The position numbers and the translations under genes were made by a program. From Linnemannia elongata (lineage: Eukaryota; Mortierellomycota; Mortierellomycetes; Mortierellales; Mortierellaceae), in NCBI GenBank assembly GCA_036320915.1, contig JAXBDG010000002.1, positions 744,001-808,000 on the forward strand: a stretch of DNA of 64,000 bases. The letters are read 5' to 3'. The notes under the pieces were generated by a model. It was not told the origin of the DNA. It worked only from the letters and a program-made list of their open reading frames with translations, and made no database searches. Below, piece after piece: positions 36,881 to 47,019 of the stretch. Every line of letters begins with the position of its first letter. Positions within the stretch are counted from its first letter, which is position 1.

Positions 36881-38263
36881 ATGCCTCCTCGCCATTACGC
36901 CAACACACCTATAAAGGTGAACACGGCTACCTCCTCCCCAACCTCCGTGGCAGTAGCACCTCTAACAACATCTATCGCTGGCCTAACATCCGTCAGGAGC
37001 ATCTTTGGCACGGCTCCTGTAAGACGACACACCGTCGGCCAAATGCCATCCACATACTTTTCACCCCGTCCCCCTGTCAACCCACCACCCACCTCTGCAG
37101 GCCACCACCACCATCAACGAAACCAACCCAGCGTATCCTCCTTCATCTCCGCAGGAGGTGCCATGATCGGTATCGATTCTGGTCCTAAAAAGACCGCCGC
37201 CGAGAAAGCTGCCGAACGAGATTGGCAAGAACAGGCCAAGCAGATCTTCCAGTTGAGTACCGTGTCGGCCAAGGGCCATTTTCTTCCGCCTTCGCCTTCG
37301 CCTCTGGAATTGGGGAAGCAAGGGTCGAACGATCGGTTTAAGGACAACGATGCCGACTACTTTACGACCATTATTATCAGCACCTCGCCCGAGCGAGTCC
37401 GGACCTTTTTGTCGACAGAGTCGAGCATTAGTCCGGGTATGTTCTCCTTGCCTGCGAACAAGACCAAGAGGAACGCTATCCCCTCTTTTAGCACCCCTCC
37501 TTGCTCTTCTTCGTCCTTGTTGTCATCGTCTGCCTCGCTGTCTTCACCGTCGTCTTCTGAACCTTCCTCGACTCGATCTTCGTCACCTGTATCGATGAGC
37601 CAACACGGGCAACTTTCTCAACAACAACAAACTCCAGCTATGGTCGTCGGTCAAGACAAAGAGAGCAGTAAAGTCGCTGCTACTCCCACGAACCTGCCTC
37701 CTCCCTATGTTAGCGCTGTCCCAGCTGCGATTCCTAAACGTCGAGTCGTCGCCCCTGCTGATACTCTATCGACGCCTCCCTCAAGCCCGCCTACCATTTC
37801 AGCCAAGGATATGTACTTCCCCACCTCCGACCCCACAGCTATACCCACAGAAGCAACGCAGTCCATTCCCGTGACACCTCCAAGCAGTACACCGAAGTCG
37901 ATGCCAAACACACCATCCTCGCAGTCATACAGCTCCAACTCCAGCAACAACCCACGACAGCGCCTCCGTCGCCCCCATCAAGAATCCCCGATGCACAGAA
38001 ATAGCAGGGTGGCTGAGGAGGAACAGGACGAGGACGACGTTGACGGAGGAAGTGGAGGAGGAGGAAGTGGTAGTAACAGGAACAAGATCATGAGCAAGAG
38101 ACGAGCACAGATCTCCTTTTTGACGGGGGTCACTCCAGAGGATGAAGAAGACCTGTCTGATATTTTTGCCCATACGGTCTACAACACCAACAGCAATAAT
38201 AGCAGCAGCAGGAGGAGACACTATGGATCGTCGTCGTTTTTGACGAGTTCTCCACCTGCTTGA
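36881..38263 (+). CDS. unrecognised disordered Ser/Pro-rich protein, single exon
   Basis: A 460-residue uninterrupted frame with start context TAATAATG after a C/T-rich leader. I do not recognise a family. Visible parts: basic N-terminus with HTVGQMPSTYFSPRPP, a His-rich HHHHQ patch, a charged helix KKTAAEKAAERDWQEQAKQI (about residues 102-122), a short ordered-looking block DADYFTTIIISTSPERVRTFL (about 160-180), long Ser/Thr/Pro-rich sequence, an acidic EEEQDEDDVDGG run with Gly repeats, and a C-terminal motif RRAQISFLTGVTPEDEEDLSDIF. The many SP/TP and RRxS-like sites suggest phosphorylation. No membrane segment or signal peptide. Codon use resembles neighbouring real genes, supporting coding. 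Function unknown. Confidence 0.75.
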   Translation: MPPRHYANTPIKVNTATSSPTSVAVAPLTTSIAGLTSVRSIFGTAPVRRHTVGQMPSTYFSPRPPVNPPPTSAGHHHHQRNQPSVSSFISAGGAMIGIDSGPKKTAAEKAAERDWQEQAKQIFQLSTVSAKGHFLPPSPSPLELGKQGSNDRFKDNDADYFTTIIISTSPERVRTFLSTESSISPGMFSLPANKTKRNAIPSFSTPPCSSSSLLSSSASLSSPSSSEPSSTRSSSPVSMSQHGQLSQQQQTPAMVVGQDKESSKVAATPTNLPPPYVSAVPAAIPKRRVVAPADTLSTPPSSPPTISAKDMYFPTSDPTAIPTEATQSIPVTPPSSTPKSMPNTPSSQSYSSNSSNNPRQRLRRPHQESPMHRNSRVAEEEQDEDDVDGGSGGGGSGSNRNKIMSKRRAQISFLTGVTPEDEEDLSDIFAHTVYNTNSNNSSSRRRHYGSSSFLTSSPPA

Positions 38264-39563
38264 TGTGGTGGTGGGGAATCAAAATAAGAAATGAGCGTTA
38301 CCTTGATACCTGCTTCGCCCAGATCGTTGACGATACCATTGATTGACTGATGTTGCTCCACGGTGATGGGAGTGGGATTAGATCAGTCCCCACAAAATGC
38401 ACCTCTCTTTCCTTCTTTTTTTTGTTGCCTTTCCTCGTATACCACTCCGTTCATTTACTGTAGCTCCTGCTGAGATTCTTTTAATAACATAATAATATTT
38501 ACCAGCAACTGGGTGATGATGGGAAGTGAAGAAAGAAAGGTGGCCTGTGTTGACAATGTTTGTATGACTTCATGGGTAAAAAGTTGTTGTCAGCAAAAGA
38601 GAGCAAAAATAAGGTATGGTTATTTGTGCAATGCAATGCAAAGGAAGATGAGGTGTCCAACTCACTCCAAGGGGTTTCCCCCAACATGGACCTCCTAATC
38701 CGGCCAAGGTTTTTGTTTGTCTTTGTGCGCTTTTGATATCACATGAAATTGGATCACAGCCAACGTGCCTTTGCCTTTGTGTTTATCACATATCACAGCA
38801 AAAGTGTGGTGTCAGCAGCACACAAACACACCCACAGACACCACCACCCTAATGCCCTAATCTCGTTCATTCTCCCCTGAAGGGTAACCGGGGAATCTAG
38901 AGGCAAGGGGGTGGCTAATTGGATCCCGCCTCCCCTTCCTCCCCCTCCTCCTCTTCCTCCTCCCCCTCCTCGTCCTCCACATTCCTCCTTGTTCTCCACA
39001 CACACACACACACTACTCCCAATCTGTCTTTAATCCATAATGACAAACACAGCGGAAAGCAGTTAAAAGTCTCGAGACCAAGAACGAGATGGAGTACACA
39101 CAAAAGCAGGAGACAAAAGATGGAGGCGATAACTAAAGATCAAATACATGCTCGTGTGAGCAACCAACATTAAGATCGCCTGTCACTCTTGTTTTGTCTC
39201 TTCCTTTTGAAATGCCTCTGTGGCCCATGAGATCGGACACTCACCTTTCTTGAAGGGCTCTTGTACTGTACTTTTCCCCTCTTGTTACCCCAACCGTTTT
39301 TGATAAAACCGCAACCTTCTTTTTTTCTTTTTTGTCTTTTTTTCTTCCTCTCTTTTCTTTTCTTCTTCCTTTCTTCTTCTTCTTCTTCTTCTTCTTCTTC
39401 GCTCTTCTACAACAAACACCCTCCTTCCTTTAACTCCATCACTCTTCTCACCCCTTTCACCACTAACAACAACCAAAAAAAAAAAAAAAAACTAGATCCC
39501 TTCTTCCTTACATTCTTCTGCTCATTACTTACATTCATCCCTTTTCACACTTCCTTCGTTCCC
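38264..39563. other. intergenic region before the choline kinase gene
   Basis: About 1.3 kb. The minus strand at 38300-38380 reads like a short coding exon (see findings) but is not integrated into a gene. A CTC-rich purine/pyrimidine tract at 38930-38985 is followed by a CA repeat at about 38999-39013. A TTC repeat at 39371-39400 and a poly(A) at 39476-39490 sit in the leader of the kinase gene. Confidence 0.5.
39371..39400 (+). repeat. TTC trinucleotide repeat
   Basis: About nine copies of TTC/CTT in the C/T-rich leader upstream of the choline kinase start. Confidence 0.9.
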
Positions 39564-40200
39564 ATGACCTCCATCACTGCTGCAGGTGCACCGACACTCC
39601 GTCTCGACACCTCCCTCCGACCAGAGTCCGCTGCTACTCAAGAGTCCTCAAGCCAGAGTCCCGAGGACGCAAACTCCACAGCACTCGAGGTCGACGCCTC
39701 CTGGCAGGACCAGCCAGTGCGACTCCCGACCTACGTCCCCTCCGAGGCTGACAAGGACAGCATCCGTGGCAACTCCCCTCCTACAACCCCCATTGACGAC
39801 CCTATTTACCTCTCTGGATCCAAGAAGCACTTTGGTTTCTCTGCCCGTCAAAGTGTGGCTTCATCGATCTTCCCCTGGCAAAAGCACAAGCCTGCTGTCT
39901 GCCACCAGTATGCCCCTCACCGCCCTCCACTGAGCAAGAGGTCTAGTCTTGCGGGTCTCAAGGTCCTTCCAGTGATGCGTCCTGATGCTGTCAAGTTCCT
40001 GGAAGACGAAGAAATCGATCTCCTGTAAGTTGTTGTTGTTGCTGTTGCTGTAGTCGGTGGTTGCATTCGTTATCGTTTTGTGTTTACTGAGACCGAGACC
40101 GAGGGTGAGGATTGTGCTTCCCTCCTATTTTTCTACCTTATTTTGAGTTATCTATTTGCAAAAGCAACTACAGGGTGATCAATCGTCAATCGTTCGTGTG

Positions 40201-40241
<41 letters not shown>

Positions 40242-42326
40242 ATGATGTGGCCCTGGTTTTTATTTTTTATTCGTTTTGTATTACGCGATGAGCGATGTAT
40301 GCGATGTATGCGATGTCTGTGTGTTTATGTGTTTATGTAAGGTAATGACCGCACTCTTTGTTGTTGGTCCATGATTACACTGGTTTTTTTTTGCTTGTCC
40401 GCCATAATTGACCCCAAAGGATCTGAATTGGACTGGATGTCCTTCGTCATTATTTTCCGATGTTTGTGTGTGTGTGTGTTTCCAAGGCTTATTTGTCTTT
40501 TCAAACCTTGCCTTTTAGGCTGTTTAGTTAACCACGAAAAAAGGTATCATGGGTGAATGGACGAATGAAGGGAGGCTTTTCTATCAAAACAAGCGATAGG
40601 CGAATGAATGGGCTTCCTTTGTTACTGTCTCCTGAAGGTGGTCGTGTGAGAGAAAACGGAACAAAACGGCGCGCTGGATTTTTTTTCACTTGTTTCGGCT
40701 TTATCTTGTTTTCATTTTTGTCGACTCTCGACTCTTAAGTATTACTATCATCCAGACACACGAGGGCTATTCACACCATTAACCGTTACATAATCTACTT
40801 TCATTTCATTAGGACATTGAAGGATGATCAGCTGGCAAAGCGCACACTGGAGCTCCTTCATCTTCTGGAAGTACAGGACTGGGCAGAGGTCACCGATCAT
40901 CGTTCCTTGACCCTCTTCCGTATCAGCGGAGCTCTGACCAACTGCATCTTCCAAGTCTCAGGACCCCCCAGCACCATCCCCGCCAACACAGTCGACAATC
41001 CCACCGACGAGTCTATCCTCAGTGCCAAGCCCCGCAAGGTCTTGCTCAGAGTCTATGGTATCGGTCTCGAGTCGCTTATTTCCCGTAACGACGAGCTCAA
41101 GTGGCTGCAGAACCTGTCAACAATGCAGATTGGACCCTCGCTGTTGGGAATCTTTAAGAATGGACGATTTGAGGAGTATGTAGAGTCGACCACCTTGACC
41201 AAGGATGATATTCGCAACCCAAGGACCTCTCGCCATATCGCTCACCGTATGTGCGAGCTACACAACATTGTCAACGTTTTCCCCCCACCCGAGAACTGCA
41301 TCCCCCAAACTCAGGAGAACATTGCTCGCTGGATTCCATTGGCCAGGGATGCTATCGAAAAGATCTGCGCCAAGGACCCCTCCAAGCGTGCTGTCATTGA
41401 CGAGTTTGACTTTGACAAGTTCCTTGTCGAGGTCGACGAGGTCCACCGCGACTTGACCTCCGTCCATTCCCCCCTCGTCTTTGCACACAATGATGTAATG
41501 TATAACATGGATTTTTGTTCGTGCCGAAATGAATTGAACTATGGCCTTATCTAACTAATTATGATTGACATTCCTTTAAACAAAATAGACGCAATACGGA
41601 AACATTTTGAAGACACTGGATGACAGCGGAGAGTTGGTAGTCATTGATTTCGAGTACGCAGGATACAACACTCGTGGATTCGATATCGGAAACCACTTCT
41701 GTGAGTGGACAGCCGACTATCATTCGGACATCCCCTCGGTCCTCCACCCTGACAAGTACCCTACCAAGGAGGAGCAGCTCAACTTTTTGGAGGCTTACAT
41801 GGAGGCTGAGATTGCGCTCTGCGGATACCATCTGACGGCGATCAACTTGAGCAAGTATGCCAAGAAGCGGAGAAGCTTTACCAGCGCCCTTGCAAGCGGA
41901 TTGTCCAAGGCTACCCTCTCGGCCCTCCAGGCCACTTCTGCCGTTCTCAAAAAGCGGTCGTCCTCTGAGATTGCACGTGATGAGGTATCCAAGGACAACA
42001 ACACGACCTTTGTTGCAACCAATGGGGCAGGATCGGTGGTGCCTGTCCAACAACAGAAGGGCAACAGTGCAGCTGAGCACGAGAAGCCTCATCCCAGGAA
42101 GACGCACAAGGATGGTGGCGATGGCAGTGGAGGAGTTTCCAAGGCCGAGATTCTGGATAGCATGTACAAGGAGGTCAACAAGTTTGCATTGACATCCCAT
42201 ATCATGTGGGGTCTCTGGGGACTGATCCAAGCGTCGCAGAGTGAGATTGATTTCGATTACTTTGAATACTCGTTCCAGCGTCTTAACGAATTCAGGAGGC
42301 GTCGTCCCGAATTCATGTCCTTGTGA
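39564..42326 (+). CDS. choline/ethanolamine kinase, 3 exons
   Basis: First enzyme of the Kennedy pathway: phosphorylates choline or ethanolamine with ATP for phospholipid synthesis. Exons 39564-40024, 40813-41494 and 41589-42326 join to 626 residues. After a Ser/Pro-rich N-terminus of about 150 residues the kinase fold begins: LTLFRISGALTNCIFQV (nucleotide-binding loop), KVLLRVYGIG, Brenner-type motif FAHNDTQYGNIL with D381 and N386, and VVIDFEYAGYNTRGFDIGNHFCEW with the metal-binding D401. The C-terminus ends with the usual SHIMWGLWGLIQASQSEIDFDYFEYSFQRL. An insertion of roughly 90 Ser/Lys-rich residues, about 473-560, interrupts the last part of the fold, in the position where yeast enzymes also vary. 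Intron 2 falls right after H-N-D of the Brenner motif; intron 1 has a 38-base poly(T). Choline versus ethanolamine preference cannot be read. Confidence 0.93.
40202..40239 (+). repeat. poly(T) tract, about 38 T
   Basis: Homopolymer inside the 788-nt first intron of the choline kinase gene. Same length class as the tract in the Whi5-like gene intron. Confidence 0.95.
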
Positions 42327-43245
42327 GATGTCCTCCTGTCTATAATTCCCATAGAACAGGTATATCTCGCGACACGCATATCCAAATCTCACCATTCTTA
42401 GCATTTTTTTTTTCACCTATTACCCGATAATAAAACAATCAAAAAGGAAAAAAAAAAAAAATCGCTAGGATCGGGATGGACAGGAGGGTACCGACTATGT
42501 TACTTCGGCACGGATAAATTGCTTCGCGAAGAAAAATGTGAAGCATGCAGCTCGACAAGTATCAACACCAAGTCGTTCTTCTCTCGACAAGGAAATAACC
42601 TCTTTCGCCAAAAGCAAATGCAGACCGCGCCGCGCGCAAGTACATCGGAAAGTGTGACAAAAGGGCGCCACAGGTTTTTAGGGTTTGCATCCGAAAGCAG
42701 GGAGAATTGGAAGTCGACATTTCGTTCTGCGGATGTCACACATACACACGGACACGCACGCGAGAGTACGATGGAGAGATACTTTTATCAGGACATCCGA
42801 AAAGAAAAAGGGTTCATTGTTTGAAAAAAAAAAAAAAAAAAAAATCGCGGCGTGTCCGTTGTAGCCTAAAAAAACGCACCTTGCGCATGCGCAGACAGTC
42901 ATAGTGAAGAAATGTCGGTAATTTTTCTAAAAAAGAGAACAATGCAAATGAGGGGAAGGGTTGGATGACAAATTCAGACCAATGGCTTTTTTCCGTTACT
43001 CCCCGCGTCTTCCGTGATCGACGGTGATTGTTTTATGTAGGACATGGACAGCTGTCATGACATGGTCCAAGCGGCGGCTTTCAATGGGTATATAAAGAGG
43101 GGAACGAACCTCGCTCAACTCACATCTCCATCAACAACACCAACAATAAAAAAGAAACAAACCAGAACAAGCAAGACACTTCAAAGTCAATACTTCAAAA
43201 CTCCCCACTCTACCAAACAACAACAACCAAACCAAAACCAAAAAC
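42327..43245. other. intergenic region upstream of small mitochondrial paralogue 1
   Basis: About 920 bases. AATAAAACAA near 42429 may serve choline kinase 3' processing. A poly(A) run lies at about 42824-42843. The last 150 bases are the promoter and A/C-rich leader of the next gene. No other gene seen. Confidence 0.55.
43089..43096 (+). promoter_or_regulatory. TATA box of small mitochondrial paralogue 1
   Basis: TATATAAA about 150 bases upstream of the start codon and followed by an A/C-rich leader, a typical strong core promoter. Confidence 0.65.
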
Positions 43246-43585
43246 ATGTCTCCCATCGCCACCTCCGCTGCTCGCATGGTCCGTGCCTCTGCCACCCCCC
43301 TTCGTGTAGCCGCCACCCGCCAGTACTCTGCCGCTGCTGGCGAGTCATCTGCCACCCCCGCTGCCTTGCACTCGACCAAGAAGCTTGCCATTCTTTCGGG
43401 AGTCGCGTTTGTCACTGGTGTCGACCTCACCTACGCCTACTTCACCCTTGGCCAGAAGAGTAAGTTCTCGCAAGTGTGTCGATTTTGTTCCTCTGATCAA
43501 ACAAACGTTGTAAAGAAAGCAACACCACTGACATTGTTCCCTTTCTCTCTCTTTGTTCAATTGTGTAGAGGAGGCCACTGCCTAA
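43246..43585 (+). CDS. small putative mitochondrial membrane protein, paralogue 1 of 3
   Basis: Exons 43246-43459 and 43569-43585 join (phase 1) to 76 residues. I do not recognise the family. The N-terminus is a classic presequence: rich in Ala/Ser/Thr/Arg, no acids, amphipathic (SAARMVRASATPLRVAATRQ), with an R-Q-Y-S cleavage-type motif near residue 26. The mature part contains ALHSTKKLAILSGVAFV then TGVDLTYAYFTLGQ, one possible membrane helix with small-residue spacing, and ends KKEATA. Conserved with paralogues 2 and 3: HSTKKLAI, GVxFVxGVDxTYAYxTLGQ, the intron position and phase, and a TATA promoter with an A/C-rich leader. Import into mitochondria and inner-membrane location are inference. 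Confidence 0.85.
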
Positions 43586-43817
43586 ATGAACGACCCGAGT
43601 TCTTCAAGGATAGCCCGTTTGAAATACAATGGTGATCTCTTAATTTGTATTTTCACTAACTGCAGCTGTTTCTTCTGCAAAATAAACAAAAGGGCAATTG
43701 ACATGACTTACCAGATCCTTAGGTATATTTGCATTTTTGTGTTTTGTTTCTTTCTCGTTTTCCATGTGGTCACAGGGACAACAACAAAGAATGAAGGAGC
43801 GAGCAAGCGAGGAGGCC

Positions 43818-43831
43818 ATGCATGCATGCAT

Positions 43832-43864
<33 letters not shown>
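43818..43864. repeat. ATGC tetramer repeat followed by poly(A)
   Basis: About four copies of ATGC directly followed by a run of about 29 A, in the spacer downstream of paralogue 1. Confidence 0.9.
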
Positions 43865-43865
<1 letters not shown>

Positions 43866-44195
43866 AGAATAAGGTTGTTTTTCACCTCGCGCCATGGATG
43901 AAGCGGGTCGATCCATAGTCCTATACAACTGTTGGGCAATGACGAATATTCCATAACATAGGGCGGTATGTGTGTGTGTGTGTGTGGCGCTGACTGTAAG
44001 TGCGAGAGGGGTTCTTTTTGGTCCTTGCGCCTTAGTTTTGTCTTTAAGATCACCTTTTTTTTTTTTTTTGTTTCCCCAACCTCTTCATCCCTTCACAGTT
44101 CACCAACTCCTCCAAACCTCATTCTTATCCCTCCACCCACGCAATCGTCACATAGTCCTACTTCAAACCCCCTCCTATCAACATTTCCAATCCGA

Positions 44196-44351
44196 ATGGC
44201 AGCAGCAATACAACAACAACGACAACCTACCCAGTACATGAACCCTCCTACAAACCACCCTTTTCCTTCATCTCCTTGTCTCCCACCTCTCACCACCAGT
44301 TATCCCACCCAATCACTATGGCAGAACGTCCAAGGGCAACCAAAACACTAA
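44196..44351 (+). pseudogene. possible 5' coding fragment next to the MITE-like element
   Basis: A 51-residue frame MAAAIQQQRQPTQYMNPPTN... with codon composition like real genes here (Gln/Pro/Ser-rich N-terminal domains are common in this window), preceded by a C/T-rich leader. It stops at the left arm of the inverted-repeat element. A second coding-like frame (RKYDQHLEHLQLKQSA...) lies just beyond the element at about 44476-44610. I could not join the two with consistent splice phases, so this may be a broken gene, a gene with the element in an intron, or chance. Confidence 0.25.
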
Positions 44352-44454
44352 AGCCTGACCACCCATAGTTAGCTTGTAATTTCGTAAAGAATTCGCACTA
44401 TTGCCGTGTAAATTTCACGTACACACAAGCTAACTATGGGTGGTCGGGCTATAG
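44348..44454. mobile_element. 107-bp MITE-like element with 30-bp terminal inverted repeats
   Basis: Left arm 44348-44377 and right arm 44425-44454 are inverted copies with two mismatches in 30 bases; the core GACCACCCATAGTTAGCTTG is perfect. The interior of 47 bases has no coding potential. Both ends abut TA dinucleotides, which would fit a Tc1/mariner-type TA target duplication. Too small to encode a transposase, so a non-autonomous element or a structured RNA hairpin. Confidence 0.7.
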
Positions 44455-45056
44455 AACAATAGGCTATTGTGCAGGCGTAAATATGACCAACATCTTGAGC
44501 ACTTGCAGCTGAAGCAGAGCGCGGTACCGGCAGGCACAGGAGGAAAAGACTTGGAGGCTGAAGGCAAAGGTGGCGAAGCAGAGCGGAAGTGGAGAGCAGG
44601 AACAGCATCCTGAATGACCGAATAGACAGATCGGAGGTTGAATGGTATGGATGCGGACCATAGCTCAAAGGAGAAAATAAACAATGACGTACAAAAAAAG
44701 GTAGGGAGAAATGCGGATAGCTAAGGTCCATGCGCAAGAATGGGAAGATAATTTGGCAATTGACATTGCATCCAACAATTGGCAGAAAAGGGGGGGGGAA
44801 AGAGCCAACTATTTGGCGAATGCTCCGCGATCCTCCGAAAGAATTTGTCAAGTGAAAGGGGCCAAACCTGGCCTTCGGTAACAACCAAAGTCAAAAAGAC
44901 TTTTTTTTCCCCCTCCGGTTTGTTGCTTGGCTTGATTGACGCGTTGTCGATTCCATTGTCAAAAGAAGGGAGAGAGCCATACGTCGACCGGACGAGTGTC
45001 GAATAAAGCAATTACCGATAAAAAGCAGGCGAAGTAGAAGAAGAAGAAAAAAAAGG

Positions 45057-45063
45057 TATAAAA
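45057..45063 (+). promoter_or_regulatory. TATA box of small mitochondrial paralogue 2
   Basis: TATAAAA about 126 bases upstream of the start. The preceding 75 bases match the promoter of paralogue 3 (GTCGACCGG..G..TGTCGAATA..GCAAT..CCGA). Confidence 0.7.
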
Positions 45064-45182
45064 GGATTCGACAATATCTTCATCAACCCATCATTCTCAA
45101 CAACAACTGCAACAAACAAACAAACAAAAACAACAACCCCTCTCCATTCATCCCAAAGAATAACAATAGAAACCAAACCAAC

Positions 45183-45527
45183 ATGTTTGTCATCACTTCC
45201 TCCGCTGCTCGTATGGTCCGTGCCGCCGCTCCCCTTTGCACCGTGGCCGTCTGTCACTACTCTACCGCTGCTACCGAGTCCTCTTCCGTTGCTCGTGCCC
45301 TGCACTCGACCAAGAAGCTGGCCATTGCCTCAGGTGTCTCCTTTGTGGCTGGTGTCGATATCACCTACGCCTACTTGACCCTTGGCCAGAAGAGTAAGTT
45401 TTTCATTGTTGATTGTCGATGATGTATTAGTACTAAAGGTATGATTGACGAAGTGCATCACACTAATGTTGTTGCTTGAACCTCTTTTGTTCTTTTTTGC
45501 TCAATTATAGAGGAAGCCTCCGCCTAA
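45183..45527 (+). CDS. small putative mitochondrial membrane protein, paralogue 2 of 3
   Basis: Exons 45183-45393 and 45511-45527 join in the same phase as paralogue 1 and give 75 residues: presequence-like ITSSAARMVRAAAPLCTVAV, then HYSTAATESSSVARALHSTK, KKLAIASGVSFVAGVDITYA, YLTLGQKKEASA. It lies 1.6 kb downstream of paralogue 1 in the same direction, a tandem duplicate, but its promoter resembles that of paralogue 3 more than that of paralogue 1. The arginine before the predicted cleavage site is replaced (C-H-Y-S instead of R-Q-Y-S or R-Q-F-S). Function unknown. Confidence 0.85.
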
Positions 45528-47019
45528 AGGTTAGACTGGCTTTGTCGATACAAAGCCTCATTGCCACATAGAATAAAATTAAATAGAGTTTTCTGATCGA
45601 CTTTGGTTTGACAACAGGCGAAGGCATTTTGACCATGTCTCTTTTTTATTTTTGTCCCTGGTCATGACAGATGGGGCTTTGACACTATGTTGATCGCCAT
45701 TGAAAAAGAAGCTTTGCCAAAAGCAAAAAATTGGCTCTTGCCATCGCCAATCTCAGCACAATATAATGTACCTATAAAAAAAATCCAGCTTTGGAAATGG
45801 AATGACATGACCACACAATCTGGCAATAGCGATGTCCAGATCAGAACCATTCTTGCAAGATAAAAAGCAACGCGGAGATCAATGTCAATCGGAAGGAAGC
45901 AGGGTATTTCATGTTACAAGCAATAGAACTTTGCCTCAAGGTTGATGATTACATTGCATTCTGAGCATTACAATGGGGCCAGTTCTCCAGTCTAACCAAC
46001 GAGTGGGCTTGATGGATATCAGAACTCAGGAAGAATTCATTTGAATGCGTGCGGACCGCTACAGTTGCTGCGGTACAACTCACCCAGAAGGACCTTGACA
46101 TATTATTATCGTCGTCGTACTATTGAGGATACAGAGCTGGATATCCTTGAAAGTTCGTCTCAGCAGCTCTAGACCCAGCGATCAACAACTCAGATCGTGT
46201 CTCATGGAACGCCAAGGTGAGCCACACAGACATACACCAAAATCCGCGATTAATCTCGCCTGCATACATACATGCAAGGCCCTGGACTGTTTGCAAAAGT
46301 GACTGTACTCACTGTGTTATAATGAAAAAGAGAACACGCCAAATAAAAAATTAACCACTTTCAAAACAAGCCAAATAACTTGTCGAAAAGAGTCGAGAGG
46401 CGAGGAAAAACAACACAACCACTTTCAAGACGCGCCAAACGATAGGCTAAGAGAATTTCTTGCAAATCAAGGCAACAAGGACCAAGGGAAGAATCATGCA
46501 ATTAAAAGAATATCAGCCAACATACGTTGTAACGGTAGCATCGACTCTTTTTCAACTTCCTTTCTCTTCCAGTGCTTTTCTTTCTTCTTACATTTCGACA
46601 CATACATTTTATTCTTTCTTCTCTTTTGTCTTTCCCTTCCACCCTCTCTCTCTCACTCTCTCCTCCTCCTTTCCACCCCCCCCTGCCTATCTCATTCTTT
46701 GGGTCAAACTAACCTGTCCTGCAACGGTCTAAACCCTAGGTCTTGTTCTCTAGAAGTGCGTGAACAATCCAACGCATACTGAATTCTGCTTCAGTATAAT
46801 AGGAAGAGCCGAATCGAAAGGTCAAAAGCAACGTCGCTATGAACTCTTGGCTGCCACAAGCCAGTTATCCCATGTATCCTGTTTAAGACGGCTTTTTGTA
46901 ATAGCAAAGTGTTCACTCACACACCCGCCCAAATGTTTACGTTTTCACGCATTCTTAATAAATGGTATACAGAGTTGCCCCGTACAAAATACTCTACCTA
47001 CAATTGACCGTGCATGCTG
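45528..47019. other. gene-free spacer
   Basis: About 1.5 kb between paralogue 2 and the aspartic protease 3' end. AATAAAATTAAAT at 45571 may be the paralogue 2 poly(A) region. Nothing else with coding or repeat structure that I can support; a C/T-rich stretch lies at 46540-46690. Confidence 0.5.

Larger units (their letters stand above)
43586..45182. other. spacer between paralogues 1 and 2, with MITE-like element and coding-like fragments
   Basis: About 1.6 kb. Contents: 3' flank of paralogue 1 with AATAAACAAA at 43681, an ATGC/poly(A) block at 43818-43864, a TG repeat at 43968-43986, a protein-like frame at 44196-44351, the inverted-repeat element at 44348-44454, a second protein-like stretch at about 44476-44610, and the promoter of paralogue 2 from about 44930. 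Confidence 0.55.
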
